This document shows positions 41,472 through 49,495 of a stretch of DNA of 64,000 nt, in pieces. The DNA is from Paractinoplanes durhamensis (GTDB lineage Bacteria > Actinomycetota > Actinomycetes > Mycobacteriales > Micromonosporaceae): assembly GCF_016862175.1 (NCBI RefSeq), contig NZ_BOML01000006.1, forward strand, positions 124,001 through 188,000. The letters are read 5' to 3'. Under the pieces are notes generated by a model that was not told where the DNA came from, searched no databases, and saw nothing but the letters and a program-made list of their open reading frames with translations. Both the position numbers and the translations under genes were made by a program. Every line of letters begins with the position of its first letter. Position 1 is the first letter of the stretch.

Positions 41472-42928
41472 GCATCGACATCGCCCGGACGGGTGCCGAA
41501 CTCGAGCTGGCCGCTCGGGTGCTCGAGCTGGTCCGCGCCGCCGCCGGGCCGGCCGCCGAGGCCGAGGTCATGGTGCAGCACAACGCCGAGGCGCTGACCC
41601 GTTTCGCCAACTCGGCCATCCACCAGAATGTGGCCGAGGCGACCACCTCGGTCCGGCTCCGGCTGCACCTCGACGGCCGCACGGCCGGCGGCTCCACCAC
41701 GCTCACCGGCACCGACGGCCTGCGCGCGCTGGTCGAGCGCACCATCGCCGCGGTTCGGGTCAGCCCGGCCGACCCGACCTGGCCCGGCCTGACGTCGGCG
41801 CGGCCGCTGCACCACTCGGCCGGTTACCACGGCTCCGGCGAAAACTCCGGCCTCGACTTCGGCTTCGACGAGGCGACCGCGCGGGCCTCCCCGGCCGAGC
41901 GGGCGGCCCGGGTGCGCGACTTCGTCCGCGCCGCCGGCGGCCTGGAGACGGCCGGCTACTGCCGCACGGTGTATTGCTCGGCCGCCTTCGCCAACACCGC
42001 CGGCCAGGCCGTCGAGGGCCGCACGGCCGAGGCCGGCATGGACGGCATCGCCCGCCTCAACGGCTCCGACGGCGTCGCCCGGCGGGCCGGTGGCCGGCTC
42101 GGCGACCTGGACGGCGCGGCCCTGGGGGCGCGGGCCGCGGCCAAGGCGCGGGCCGGCGAGCGCCCGGTGGAGTTGCCGCCGGGGCGCTACGAAGTGGTGC
42201 TCGAACCGGAAGCGGTCGCCGACGTGCTCGGCAACTTCGCGTACTTCGGCTTCAACGGCCGGACCTTCGCGCAGAAGCAGTCCTTCGCCGAGCTGGGCGT
42301 CGAGCAGTTCGACCCGGCGGTGACCATCGTGGACGATCCGCTGGGCAGCCGCGGCGAGCCCGCACCGGGTCTGCCGTTCGACATCGAGGGAACGCCGCGC
42401 GAGTCCCTCGTCCTGGTCCGCGACGGGGTCACCGAGGCGGTCGCCCACGATCGCCGGTCGGCGGCCGAGGTGGGCGCCGAGTCGACCGGCCACGCGTCCG
42501 AGGTGTCGCGCACGTGGGGCCCGATCGCGACCCACATGCGCCTGGAGGCGGCCCCGGCCGGCACCGAGCCGGTGCTCCCCGCCGACCCGTCCGGCCCGAC
42601 CGCCGAGTCGGCCCGCCCGCTGGTGGCGCGGATGGAGCGCGGCCTGCTGATCACCGATTTTTGGTATACGCGAGTCCTGGACCAGAAGAGCCTGGTCATG
42701 ACCGGCCTGACCCGGAACGGGGTGTGGCTGGTGGAGGACGGCGAGGTGACCGCGGCGGTAAGCAACATGCGCTTCACCCAGTCCTACCCGCAGGCGTTGG
42801 GCATCGGCGCGGTCCGCGGCATCGGCAGCGAGACGGTCCTTCTGCCGGACAGCTACGCCGGGGTCCGCTTCGCCGCCCCCGCACTGCACCTGGCCAGTTG
42901 GAACCTGACCGGCAACGCCTCCGGCTGA
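41468..42928 (+). CDS. tldE: TldE/PmbA-family protease subunit
   Basis: 486 residues, the non-metal partner of TldD. N-terminal ARVLELVRAAAGPAAEAEVM and the C-terminal TRNGVWLVEDGEVTAAVSNM are typical of PmbA/TldE; there is no HExxxH. Overlaps tldD by 4 bases, which fits obligate heterodimer formation. Ends 73 bases before the next gene. Confidence 0.92.
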   Translation: MSIDIARTGAELELAARVLELVRAAAGPAAEAEVMVQHNAEALTRFANSAIHQNVAEATTSVRLRLHLDGRTAGGSTTLTGTDGLRALVERTIAAVRVSPADPTWPGLTSARPLHHSAGYHGSGENSGLDFGFDEATARASPAERAARVRDFVRAAGGLETAGYCRTVYCSAAFANTAGQAVEGRTAEAGMDGIARLNGSDGVARRAGGRLGDLDGAALGARAAAKARAGERPVELPPGRYEVVLEPEAVADVLGNFAYFGFNGRTFAQKQSFAELGVEQFDPAVTIVDDPLGSRGEPAPGLPFDIEGTPRESLVLVRDGVTEAVAHDRRSAAEVGAESTGHASEVSRTWGPIATHMRLEAAPAGTEPVLPADPSGPTAESARPLVARMERGLLITDFWYTRVLDQKSLVMTGLTRNGVWLVEDGEVTAAVSNMRFTQSYPQALGIGAVRGIGSETVLLPDSYAGVRFAAPALHLASWNLTGNASG

Positions 42929-43001
42929 CACCGGTCCGGGCCGCATTTTGGCGACGGTCGGCGGGCTGCTCACGCATTGACCGGCGTGCTTCACTGGGCC
43001 G

Positions 43002-43928
43002 GTGAGCGACACGCACCGCGAGCCGGATCACGACGATGCTCCGACCAGCCGTTTCCCGGCCGGCCGGGGCGGGGACGACCGTGCCGATGAGCCGGTGACC
43101 GGCGCCCCGGCGGGTTCGTCCGATATGACCGAGCCGGACGACTGGGCCGGGCCGGGCGGCCGCCGGCCATCGGCCAGTCCGCGGGCCACCTCGTCGGCCG
43201 CTCCCGCCACGGGCCGTGACGCCGATTCGTCGGGTGCCGCCGGGCCGAGTGGCGGTGACGCGACCCCGCCCTCCCTTCCGCCTTCCGCCGGCCCGGCCCC
43301 GGGGACGGATGGGGACGGCGACGGAGATGGCGCCAGCGAAACCGCGGTCGGTAGCGGCGGCCGTGGCGGGCGGCGTGGGCGGCGGTTCTGGCGGCTTGCA
43401 CCGGTTGCCGACGGGCCGCTGGATGAGCGGCAACGCCGGCGGCGGCGATGGTTCGTGGCCGCCATCGCGGTGGCCGCCGCGATCATCGTGGTGGCGCTCT
43501 GCGCGGGGACGGTGTCCGTCGTGTCGACCATCGACGGGGCCAAGGACCGGGCCGCCGAGGCGCGGGAGACGCGGGCGCTGCGCGAGACCGGCTGCCTCGA
43601 CCTGGAACGGCGCCTCAATCGGCTGATCCCGCCCGGCGCGACCGGCGGACCGGCCGCGCGGGCCACGGCGATCCGCGACGAGAACTCCGCGCTTCGTATC
43701 TACCTCGACGAGTTGGACAGTCAGCGGGACCAGGACGCGTGGCGGCAACTGCTCGACGCCCGGACCGTGTTCGCCGACGGTCTCGATCGGCAGGCCAAAT
43801 CCCGTACCCCAGCCTTCTATGTCGCTCCCCGGACCAGCGACGGCCGTGCCGTGACCGATCTGCTCACGCAGTGGTCGCCGGCGCCGTGCGCCGGACCGGT
43901 CCGCCGATTGGCCGCGCCCGAGCTCTGA
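43002..43928 (+). CDS. Hypothetical membrane protein with disordered cytoplasmic part
   Basis: 308 residues. Residues 1-145 are disordered and rich in Asp, Gly, Pro and Ser; one helix follows (WFVAAIAVAAAIIVVALCAG), then an exported helical domain of about 130 residues (IDGAKDRAAEARETRALRET). Two Cys (TGCLDL, APCAGP) lie outside. GTG 43002 is the start. No known domain. A gap of 190 bases separates it from the sdh operon. Confidence 0.65.
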   Translation: MSDTHREPDHDDAPTSRFPAGRGGDDRADEPVTGAPAGSSDMTEPDDWAGPGGRRPSASPRATSSAAPATGRDADSSGAAGPSGGDATPPSLPPSAGPAPGTDGDGDGDGASETAVGSGGRGGRRGRRFWRLAPVADGPLDERQRRRRRWFVAAIAVAAAIIVVALCAGTVSVVSTIDGAKDRAAEARETRALRETGCLDLERRLNRLIPPGATGGPAARATAIRDENSALRIYLDELDSQRDQDAWRQLLDARTVFADGLDRQAKSRTPAFYVAPRTSDGRAVTDLLTQWSPAPCAGPVRRLAAPEL

Positions 43929-44034
43929 TCGCAAGATCCACTACCTCGTTTGCCCACGTCGATGTGAGGAGGGCTCAAATTTGTGACCCACACCCCATCC
44001 CTGAGCCGCAAACTGTCTGACCCCCGGCGTAACG

Positions 44035-44050
44035 TGTGCCACACATCACG
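44035..44050 (+). promoter_or_regulatory. CRP/GlxR-like site upstream of sdhCAB
   Basis: TGTGC-CACACA-TCACG matches 8 of 10 conserved positions of the TGTGA-N6-TCACA consensus. It lies 70 bases before the sdhC start. GlxR controls sdhCAB in Corynebacterium, so a cAMP-type regulator acting here is plausible; not shown. Confidence 0.5.
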
Positions 44051-44119
44051 GAAGCATGGCGGCTGAGGGGTCTCGCCCGTTAACAGCCGGGTCACATGAC
44101 AGGCACGTCAGGAGATCGA

Positions 44120-44944
44120 ATGACGACGACGGCAACGAGGCCGACCGGACCACCTCATGATCGAGGTGGGCGCGCACGCGCCGCGATCGCGGCGAGGACG
44201 TTGCGCACCGACCGATGGTGGTTTCCCCCACTCGTCACCTTCGTAGGTCTAGCGGCATGGGTCACGTATGCGACCGTCCGCGTCTTCATGCACAAGTGGT
44301 ATTACGTCGATGACTACCACTATCTGACGCCGTTCTACTCACCGTGCATCACCGACCGGTGCGTGGCGGGCTCGGCCGAGTTCGGCACTCCGCTGCCGAA
44401 GTTCTGGCTGATCCCGGAGGCGGCGTTCACCCTGCCGTTCCTGCTGCTCTTCCGGCTGACCTGCTACTACTACCGCAAGGCGTATTACCGCGCCTTCTGG
44501 TTGTCGCCGCCGGCCTGCGCAGTGCCCGATGCGCACCAGAAATACACCGGCGAGACCCGTTTCCCGCTGATCTTCCAGAACATCCACCGCTACGCGTTCT
44601 ATGCGGCCGGGATCATCTCGTTGATCAACACATGGGATGCGATCCGCGCGTTCCACAGCGGTGACGGGTTCGGCTTCGGTCTCGGCAACATCGTGCTGGT
44701 CGGCAACGTGGTGATGCTCTGGCTCTACACGCTGTCCTGCCACTCGTGCCGGCACATCGCCGGTGGCCGGCTGAAGCATTTCTCGGCCCATCCGGTGCGC
44801 TACCGCTTCTGGACCTTCGTGTCGAAGCTCAACACCCGGCACATGATGCTGGCCTGGATCACGCTGGGCACGCTCGCACTCACCGACTTCTACGTGATGG
44901 CGGTCGCTGCGGACTGGTTCCCCGACCTGCGATTCGTCGGCTGA
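44120..44944 (+). CDS. sdhC: Succinate dehydrogenase membrane anchor subunit
   Basis: 274 residues, about five hydrophobic helices (WWFPPLVTFVGLAAWVTYAT; FWLIPEAAFTLPFLLLFRLT; NIVLVGNVVMLWLYTLSCHS; MMLAWITLGTLALTDFYVMA). Several His residues in helices could bind haem or quinone. It matches the anchor of the mycobacterial Sdh1-type enzyme (Rv0249c-like order anchor, flavoprotein, iron-sulfur), a single large anchor rather than SdhC plus SdhD. ATG 44120 has AGGAG 6 bases upstream; ATG 44096 has none. Confidence 0.88.
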   Translation: MTTTATRPTGPPHDRGGRARAAIAARTLRTDRWWFPPLVTFVGLAAWVTYATVRVFMHKWYYVDDYHYLTPFYSPCITDRCVAGSAEFGTPLPKFWLIPEAAFTLPFLLLFRLTCYYYRKAYYRAFWLSPPACAVPDAHQKYTGETRFPLIFQNIHRYAFYAAGIISLINTWDAIRAFHSGDGFGFGLGNIVLVGNVVMLWLYTLSCHSCRHIAGGRLKHFSAHPVRYRFWTFVSKLNTRHMMLAWITLGTLALTDFYVMAVAADWFPDLRFVG

Positions 44945-44958
44945 GAAGGACGTTTGCG

Positions 44959-46881
44959 ATGACTACCCGAATCGAACGGCACCACTATGACGTCGTCGTG
45001 ATCGGTGCCGGCGGCGCCGGCCTGCGCGCGGCGATCGAGGCCCGGCTGGCCGGCAAGCGCACCGCGATCATCTCCAAGTCGCTGTTCGGCAAGGCGCACA
45101 CGGTGATGGCCGAGGGCGGCGCGGCGGCCGCGATGGGCAACGTGAACTCCAAAGACAACTGGATGGTGCACTTCCGCGACACCATGCGCGGCGGCAAGTT
45201 CCTCAACAACTTCCGGATGGCCGAGCTGCACGCCAAGGAGGCGCCGGAGCGGATCTGGGAGCTGGAGACGTACGGTGCGCTCTTCGACCGCACCAAGGAC
45301 GGCAGGATCTCGCAGCGGAACTTCGGCGGTCACGAATACCCGCGGCTCGCGCACGTCGGCGACCGCACCGGCCTCGAGCTGATCCGCACCCTCCAGCAGA
45401 AGATCGTCTCGCTGCAGCAGGAAGACTTCGCCGAGACCGGCAGCTACGACTCGAAGATCAAGGTGTTCGCCGAGACCACCATCACCGAGCTGCTGCTCGA
45501 CGGTGACGCGGTGGCCGGCGCGTTCGGCTACTACCGGGAGAACGGCGAGTTCCTGCTGCTCGAGGCGCCGGCCGTGGTGCTCGCGACCGGCGGCGTCGGC
45601 CGCAGCTACAAGGTCACCTCAAACTCCTGGGAATACACCGGCGACGGTCACGCGCTCGCGCTGCGGGCCGGCGCCACCCTGATCAACATGGAGTTCTTGC
45701 AGTTCCACCCGACCGGCATGGTCTGGCCGCCTAGCGTCAAGGGCATCCTGGTCACCGAGTCGGTCCGGGGCGACGGCGGCGTGTTGCGCAACTCCGACGG
45801 CAAGCGGTTCATGTTCAACTACGTCCCCGACGTCTTCCGCAAGCAGTACGCGGAGACCGAGGAGGAGGCCGACCGGTGGTATACGGATCCGGACAACAAC
45901 CGCCGCCCGCCCGAGCTGCTCCCCCGCGATGAGGTCGCCCGCGCGATCAACAGCGAGGTCAAAGAGGGGCGCGGCACCCCGGCCGGCGGTGTCTACCTGG
46001 ACGTCTCCACCCGCATGCCGGCCGAGACGATCATCAAGCGCCTGCCGTCGATGCACCACCAGTTCAAGGAGCTGGCCGACGTCGACATCACCAAGGAGCC
46101 GATGGAGGTCGGCCCGACCTGTCACTACGTGATGGGTGGGGTCGAGGTCGACCCCGACTCGGCCGCCGCGTTCGGCACGGTGACCGGCCTGTTCGCGGCC
46201 GGCGAGGTGTCCGGTGGCATGCACGGCTCCAACCGGCTCGGCGGCAACTCGCTCTCCGACCTGCTGGTCTTCGGCAAGCGGGCCGGCGAGCACGCCTCGT
46301 CGTACGTGGATGCCCTGGCCAAGCGGCCCAAGGTCGCCACCGCCGACGTCGAGGCCGCACTCGATGTGGCGCTCGCGCCGCTCAACCGGCAGAGCGGCGA
46401 AAACCCGTACACGTTGCAGCAGGACCTGCAGGCGGTGATGGGCGACCTGGTCGGCATCATCCGTCGGGCCGGCGAGTTGACCGACGCACTCAAGCGGCTG
46501 CAGGAGCTCAAGGCCCGGGTCGCGAATGTCGGTGCCACCGGCGGCCGGCGTTACAACCCGGGCTGGCACCTCGCCCTCGACCTGCGCAACATGATGGTCG
46601 TCTCGGAGTGCACGGCCAAGGCGGCGCTGGAGCGGGAGGAGTCGCGCGGCGGCCACACCCGGGAGGACTTCCCGGCGATGAGCCCCGACTGGCGGCGCGT
46701 CAACCTGGTCTGTTCCCTCGAGAAGTCGGGCGACGTGCACCTCGAGCACAAGCCGGTGCCGACGATGCGCGGCGAGCTGATCAGCCTGTTCGAGCGCACC
46801 GAGCTGTCGAAGTACCTGACCGATGACGAGTTGACCTCGTTCGACGCGCTGGCGGAGAACAGCAAGACGGAGGCGAAGTAA
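44959..46881 (+). CDS. sdhA: Succinate dehydrogenase flavoprotein subunit
   Basis: 640 residues. FAD-binding VVVIGAGGAGLRAA (11-24), the histidyl-FAD region AHTVMAEGGAAAAMGNV, substrate-site segments EFLQFHPTGMVWPP and HGSNRLGGNSLSDLLVFGKR are all present. It oxidises succinate to fumarate on the cytoplasmic face. SD AAGGA lies about 8 bases upstream of ATG 44959. It ends on the first base of the sdhB start (TAATG). Confidence 0.96.
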   Translation: MTTRIERHHYDVVVIGAGGAGLRAAIEARLAGKRTAIISKSLFGKAHTVMAEGGAAAAMGNVNSKDNWMVHFRDTMRGGKFLNNFRMAELHAKEAPERIWELETYGALFDRTKDGRISQRNFGGHEYPRLAHVGDRTGLELIRTLQQKIVSLQQEDFAETGSYDSKIKVFAETTITELLLDGDAVAGAFGYYRENGEFLLLEAPAVVLATGGVGRSYKVTSNSWEYTGDGHALALRAGATLINMEFLQFHPTGMVWPPSVKGILVTESVRGDGGVLRNSDGKRFMFNYVPDVFRKQYAETEEEADRWYTDPDNNRRPPELLPRDEVARAINSEVKEGRGTPAGGVYLDVSTRMPAETIIKRLPSMHHQFKELADVDITKEPMEVGPTCHYVMGGVEVDPDSAAAFGTVTGLFAAGEVSGGMHGSNRLGGNSLSDLLVFGKRAGEHASSYVDALAKRPKVATADVEAALDVALAPLNRQSGENPYTLQQDLQAVMGDLVGIIRRAGELTDALKRLQELKARVANVGATGGRRYNPGWHLALDLRNMMVVSECTAKAALEREESRGGHTREDFPAMSPDWRRVNLVCSLEKSGDVHLEHKPVPTMRGELISLFERTELSKYLTDDELTSFDALAENSKTEAK

Positions 46882-47879
46882 TGGGCACCAAGCGCCACTT
46901 CCGCGTCTGGCGCGGCGACGATTCCGGCGGCGACATCCAGGATTACGACGTCGAGGTCAACGACGGCGAGGTCGTTCTCGACATCATCCACCGGCTGCAG
47001 GCCACCCAGACGCCCGACCTCGCCTGCCGATGGAACTGCAAGGCCGGCAAGTGCGGCTCCTGCTCGATGGAGATCAACGGCATGCCGCGGCTGGGCTGCA
47101 TGACCCGGATGTCCACGTTCGAGGAGACCGAGACGGTCACGATCACGCCGCTGCGCACCTTCCCGGTGATCCGCGACCTGGTCACCGACGTCTCCTTCAA
47201 CTACGAGAAGGCGCGCGAGACCCCCGCGTTCGCCCCGCCGGTCGGGGTGGCCCCCGGGGAATACCGGATGCAGCAGGTCGACGTCGAGCGCTCGCAGGAG
47301 TTCCGCAAGTGCATCGAGTGCTTCCTCTGCCAGAACACCTGCCACGTGGTCCGCGACCACGACGAGAACAAGCCGGCTTTCTCCGGTCCGCGCTACTTCA
47401 TCCGGGCGGCCGAGCTGGACATGCACCCGCTCGACGACCGCGAGGACCGCAAGGAGTACGCGCAGGCCAAGCAGGGTCTCGGCTACTGCAACATCACCAA
47501 GTGCTGCACCGAGGTCTGCCCCGAGCACATCAAGATCACTGACAACGCGATCATCCCGATGAAGGAGCGCGTGGTCGACCGCCGCTACGACCCGCTGGTC
47601 TGGCTGGGCCGCAAGATCTTCCGCCGCGACCAGCTCGACGAGCCCGCGTACACGCCGGCCCCCGCCCATTCCGCCGGCTCATCGGTCCCGTCGGTGCACA
47701 CCGAGGGAACGCCGTTCACCAGCGGCCGCCGAGGCGAGGGTGCTCCGGTCCGCGACGACGGCCGGATGGACGTGGCCGAGCTGGCGCTGCCCACCCAGGG
47801 CGGCCCATCCCCGTTCGGCGACCAGGAGTTCCCGCTGCCGCCCGGCCACCTCAACTACGACCCACCGGCCCACGACTGA
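46881..47879 (+). CDS. sdhB: Succinate dehydrogenase iron-sulfur subunit with C-terminal extension
   Basis: 332 residues. [2Fe-2S] ligands lie in CRWNCKAGKCGSC and the later GCMTR; [4Fe-4S] and [3Fe-4S] ligands in CIECFLCQNTC and CNITKCCTEVCPEH. The enzyme core ends near residue 250. The remaining 80 residues are Pro/Gly/Ser-rich (AYTPAPAHSAGSSVPSVHTE; GPSPFGDQEFPLPPGH) and are absent from the mycobacterial homologue as I recall it. Overlaps sdhA by 1 base. Confidence 0.93.
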   Translation: MGTKRHFRVWRGDDSGGDIQDYDVEVNDGEVVLDIIHRLQATQTPDLACRWNCKAGKCGSCSMEINGMPRLGCMTRMSTFEETETVTITPLRTFPVIRDLVTDVSFNYEKARETPAFAPPVGVAPGEYRMQQVDVERSQEFRKCIECFLCQNTCHVVRDHDENKPAFSGPRYFIRAAELDMHPLDDREDRKEYAQAKQGLGYCNITKCCTEVCPEHIKITDNAIIPMKERVVDRRYDPLVWLGRKIFRRDQLDEPAYTPAPAHSAGSSVPSVHTEGTPFTSGRRGEGAPVRDDGRMDVAELALPTQGGPSPFGDQEFPLPPGHLNYDPPAHD

Positions 47880-48406
47880 TCCCACCCGCCAAGGCCGACA
47901 GTCGACATCGCCGGCCAAACCGGCCAGGGCCAGCCGCCGACCTCGGCGGCCAGTAAGCAAAAACCGGCTGCCGACACTGGCGGCCCAGATTCACCCGAGG
48001 TGGGTCGCCGTTCCCGGCGGCCCACCTCGCCAGTTTCCGACCACGCCCCCCGAAGTGCAGCAGGCCACGCCAGCTCTCCCAGCTCCCGGCCAGATACCGC
48101 AGCCTTCTTCGGCCAGCACGGCCACCGCAGCGCTTCGCCCAAGCACCGCAGCCTTCTTCGGCCAGCACGGCCACCGCAGCGCTTCGCCCAAGCACCGCAG
48201 CGCCTCCGGCGGCAGTTGGCCGACGTGGTCGGTCCAGGCCACCGGCTCTCGGCCCACGCGCACCGCAGCCCTCCGGCCGGCGCGACCACTCGGCCGCCCT
48301 CGCCCCAAGCGCCGCGATGCCCTGGATGCAGTGGGCCGACCCAAACCCACCGGCCTCTCGGCCCCGCACCGCGGAAGCTCCGGTGTGCTTGGCGGATGAG
48401 GGCGGG
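47880..48406. other. Intergenic region rich in short GGCGG/CCGCC repeats
   Basis: 527 bases without a recognisable gene. Repeated GGCGG, CCGCC and GGCCA blocks give long open frames on both strands whose proteins are rich in Arg, Trp and Gly and show no family features. A 49-bp perfect tandem duplication lies at 48096-48193. The region may be decayed sequence continuous with the methyltransferase remnant. Confidence 0.5.
48096..48193. repeat. 49-bp perfect tandem duplication
   Basis: Two identical copies, 48096-48144 and 48145-48193, each starting ACCGCAGCCTTCTTCGGCC. A partial third copy (ACCGCAGCG) begins at 48194. The length is not a multiple of three, which argues against coding. Confidence 0.9.
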
Positions 48407-48640
48407 TCAGGTCATCGGTTTTGGCCAGCCACTGGAGGACGTCGAGGGCGTGCATGGCGGGCACCGTGATCGGGTGGAAGACGCGTGGGAGCCGGCGCCG
48501 GCACCGACATTCAGCACGGTGTGCGCGTTGCCGAGGGCACCGGCGATCAGGGCGGCGATCCGTGGGTCGGGTTGTCGGCGGCGCGCATATCCCTGGCCGT
48601 GGGTGTCGTAGTCGAAATCTCCGGCGAGTGTCTGCGTCAT
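48407..48640 (-). pseudogene. Truncated SAM-methyltransferase gene
   Basis: ATG 48640 encodes MTQTLAGDFDYDTHGQGYAR, then PDPRIAALIAGALGNA and the SAM motif TVLNVGAGAGS. This is the start of a class I methyltransferase of about 250 residues, but after GAGAGS the homology ends abruptly and the frame runs into SSTRSRCPPCT-type low-quality sequence and a stop at 48407. The rest of the gene is deleted. It still has a good promoter, so the loss is probably recent. Confidence 0.7.
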
Positions 48641-48647
48641 GCTCAGG

Positions 48648-48679
48648 AAGCTAAACCCATACCCCCAGGGGAGGGTCAA
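48648..48679 (-). promoter_or_regulatory. MerR-type promoter of the methyltransferase remnant
   Basis: On the minus strand TTGACC (48679-48674), 20 bases, then TAGCTT (48653-48648) and 7 bases before ATG 48640. The spacer contains a GC-rich dyad with arms ACCC and GGGT (CCCCTGGGGG in the middle). The first ten bases, TTGACCCTCC, equal those of the promoter at 19117. The -35 overlaps the tetR stop codon. Confidence 0.5.
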
Positions 48680-49410
48680 GACGGTTTTCCGGCGGCGAGC
48701 CACGTCTCCAGACCGTCGAGGAGCCGATCGAGGCCGAAGGCGAAGCTCTCGGTCCACATCCGGTCGGGGTCGTCGATGACGACATTCTCCTTGCGCCACT
48801 TGTCGTACTGCGGGTGGTCGGTGCCGAGCTTGTCGAGGAACGGCTCCAACTCCTCGGCCATCTTCTCGTACGGCACGCCGGCTCGCCGGATGGCCGTCGC
48901 GACCGCTGCCTGGGCGGTGGCCGAGCCGAGCGCATATGCGTGGACCATCGAGCTGACGTGCGCCACCTCCATGCCGGTGAAGCCGGCCGCGACCAGCAGC
49001 GCGACGCTTCGCTCGCCCATCCGCATCGAGTTGGGGCCGAGGGTGGGTTTGGTGCCGAGCAGGCTGATCACCCACGGGTGCCGCAAGAACGCCGTCCGCA
49101 TCCCGTTGGCCAGCACCGACATGGCCATCCGCCAATCGGTGTCGCCGGGCTCGGGCACGTAGATCTCGCCCAGGACCTCGTCGATGACGAGCTCGAGCAG
49201 GTCGTCCTTGTTCGCCACGTGCCAGTAGAGCGAGGTGGCGCCCGCACCGAGGTGGGTGCCGAGCCGGCGCATGCTCAGGCCGGCCGGGCCCTCGGCGTCG
49301 AGCAGCTCGATCGCGGCCCGGACGATCTGGGCGCGGTCGAGGGTGGGCTGACCTGCACGCCTGTGTGTCGGCGGCCGCAGCCACACCGAGTCGAAGAAGA
49401 GGTCCGGCAT
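48676..49410 (-). CDS. TetR-family repressor, divergent from an MFS exporter
   Basis: 244 residues. N-terminal helix-turn-helix (IVRAAIELLDAEGPAGLSMR; LGAGATSLYWHVANKDDLLE) and a TetR_C-type ligand domain (RHPWVISLLGTKPTLGPNSM). The arrangement with a divergent drug exporter and two dyads in the 85-base intergenic region indicates repression of the exporter and of itself, released by the exported compound. ATG 49410 is the start. Confidence 0.9.
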   Translation of the reverse strand: MPDLFFDSVWLRPPTHRRAGQPTLDRAQIVRAAIELLDAEGPAGLSMRRLGTHLGAGATSLYWHVANKDDLLELVIDEVLGEIYVPEPGDTDWRMAMSVLANGMRTAFLRHPWVISLLGTKPTLGPNSMRMGERSVALLVAAGFTGMEVAHVSSMVHAYALGSATAQAAVATAIRRAGVPYEKMAEELEPFLDKLGTDHPQYDKWRKENVVIDDPDRMWTESFAFGLDRLLDGLETWLAAGKPS

Positions 49411-49429
49411 GGGGTCATCCTACCGAGGG

Positions 49430-49484
49430 TCGAACAGTGTGCGATCTCGATGGTACGGTGTGCGAGTCATCGAACAGCGTACGA
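49430..49484. promoter_or_regulatory. Two TetR-type operators between tetR and the MFS gene
   Basis: TCGAACAGTGTGCGA (49430-49444) is a 15-bp dyad of the form TCGNACANTGTNCGA. TCGAACAGCGTACGA (49470-49484) is a second, weaker copy in the same orientation, 40 bases downstream centre to centre. Both sit between the divergent genes and are the likely binding sites of the TetR protein. Confidence 0.6.
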
Positions 49485-49495
49485 GGGAAGCTGTC

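Noticed and set aside
47855..48369. Several overlapping 120-170-codon frames after sdhB
   Set aside because: Low-complexity Arg/Trp/Gly products, repeat-driven, and interrupted by a 49-bp duplication that is not a multiple of three.
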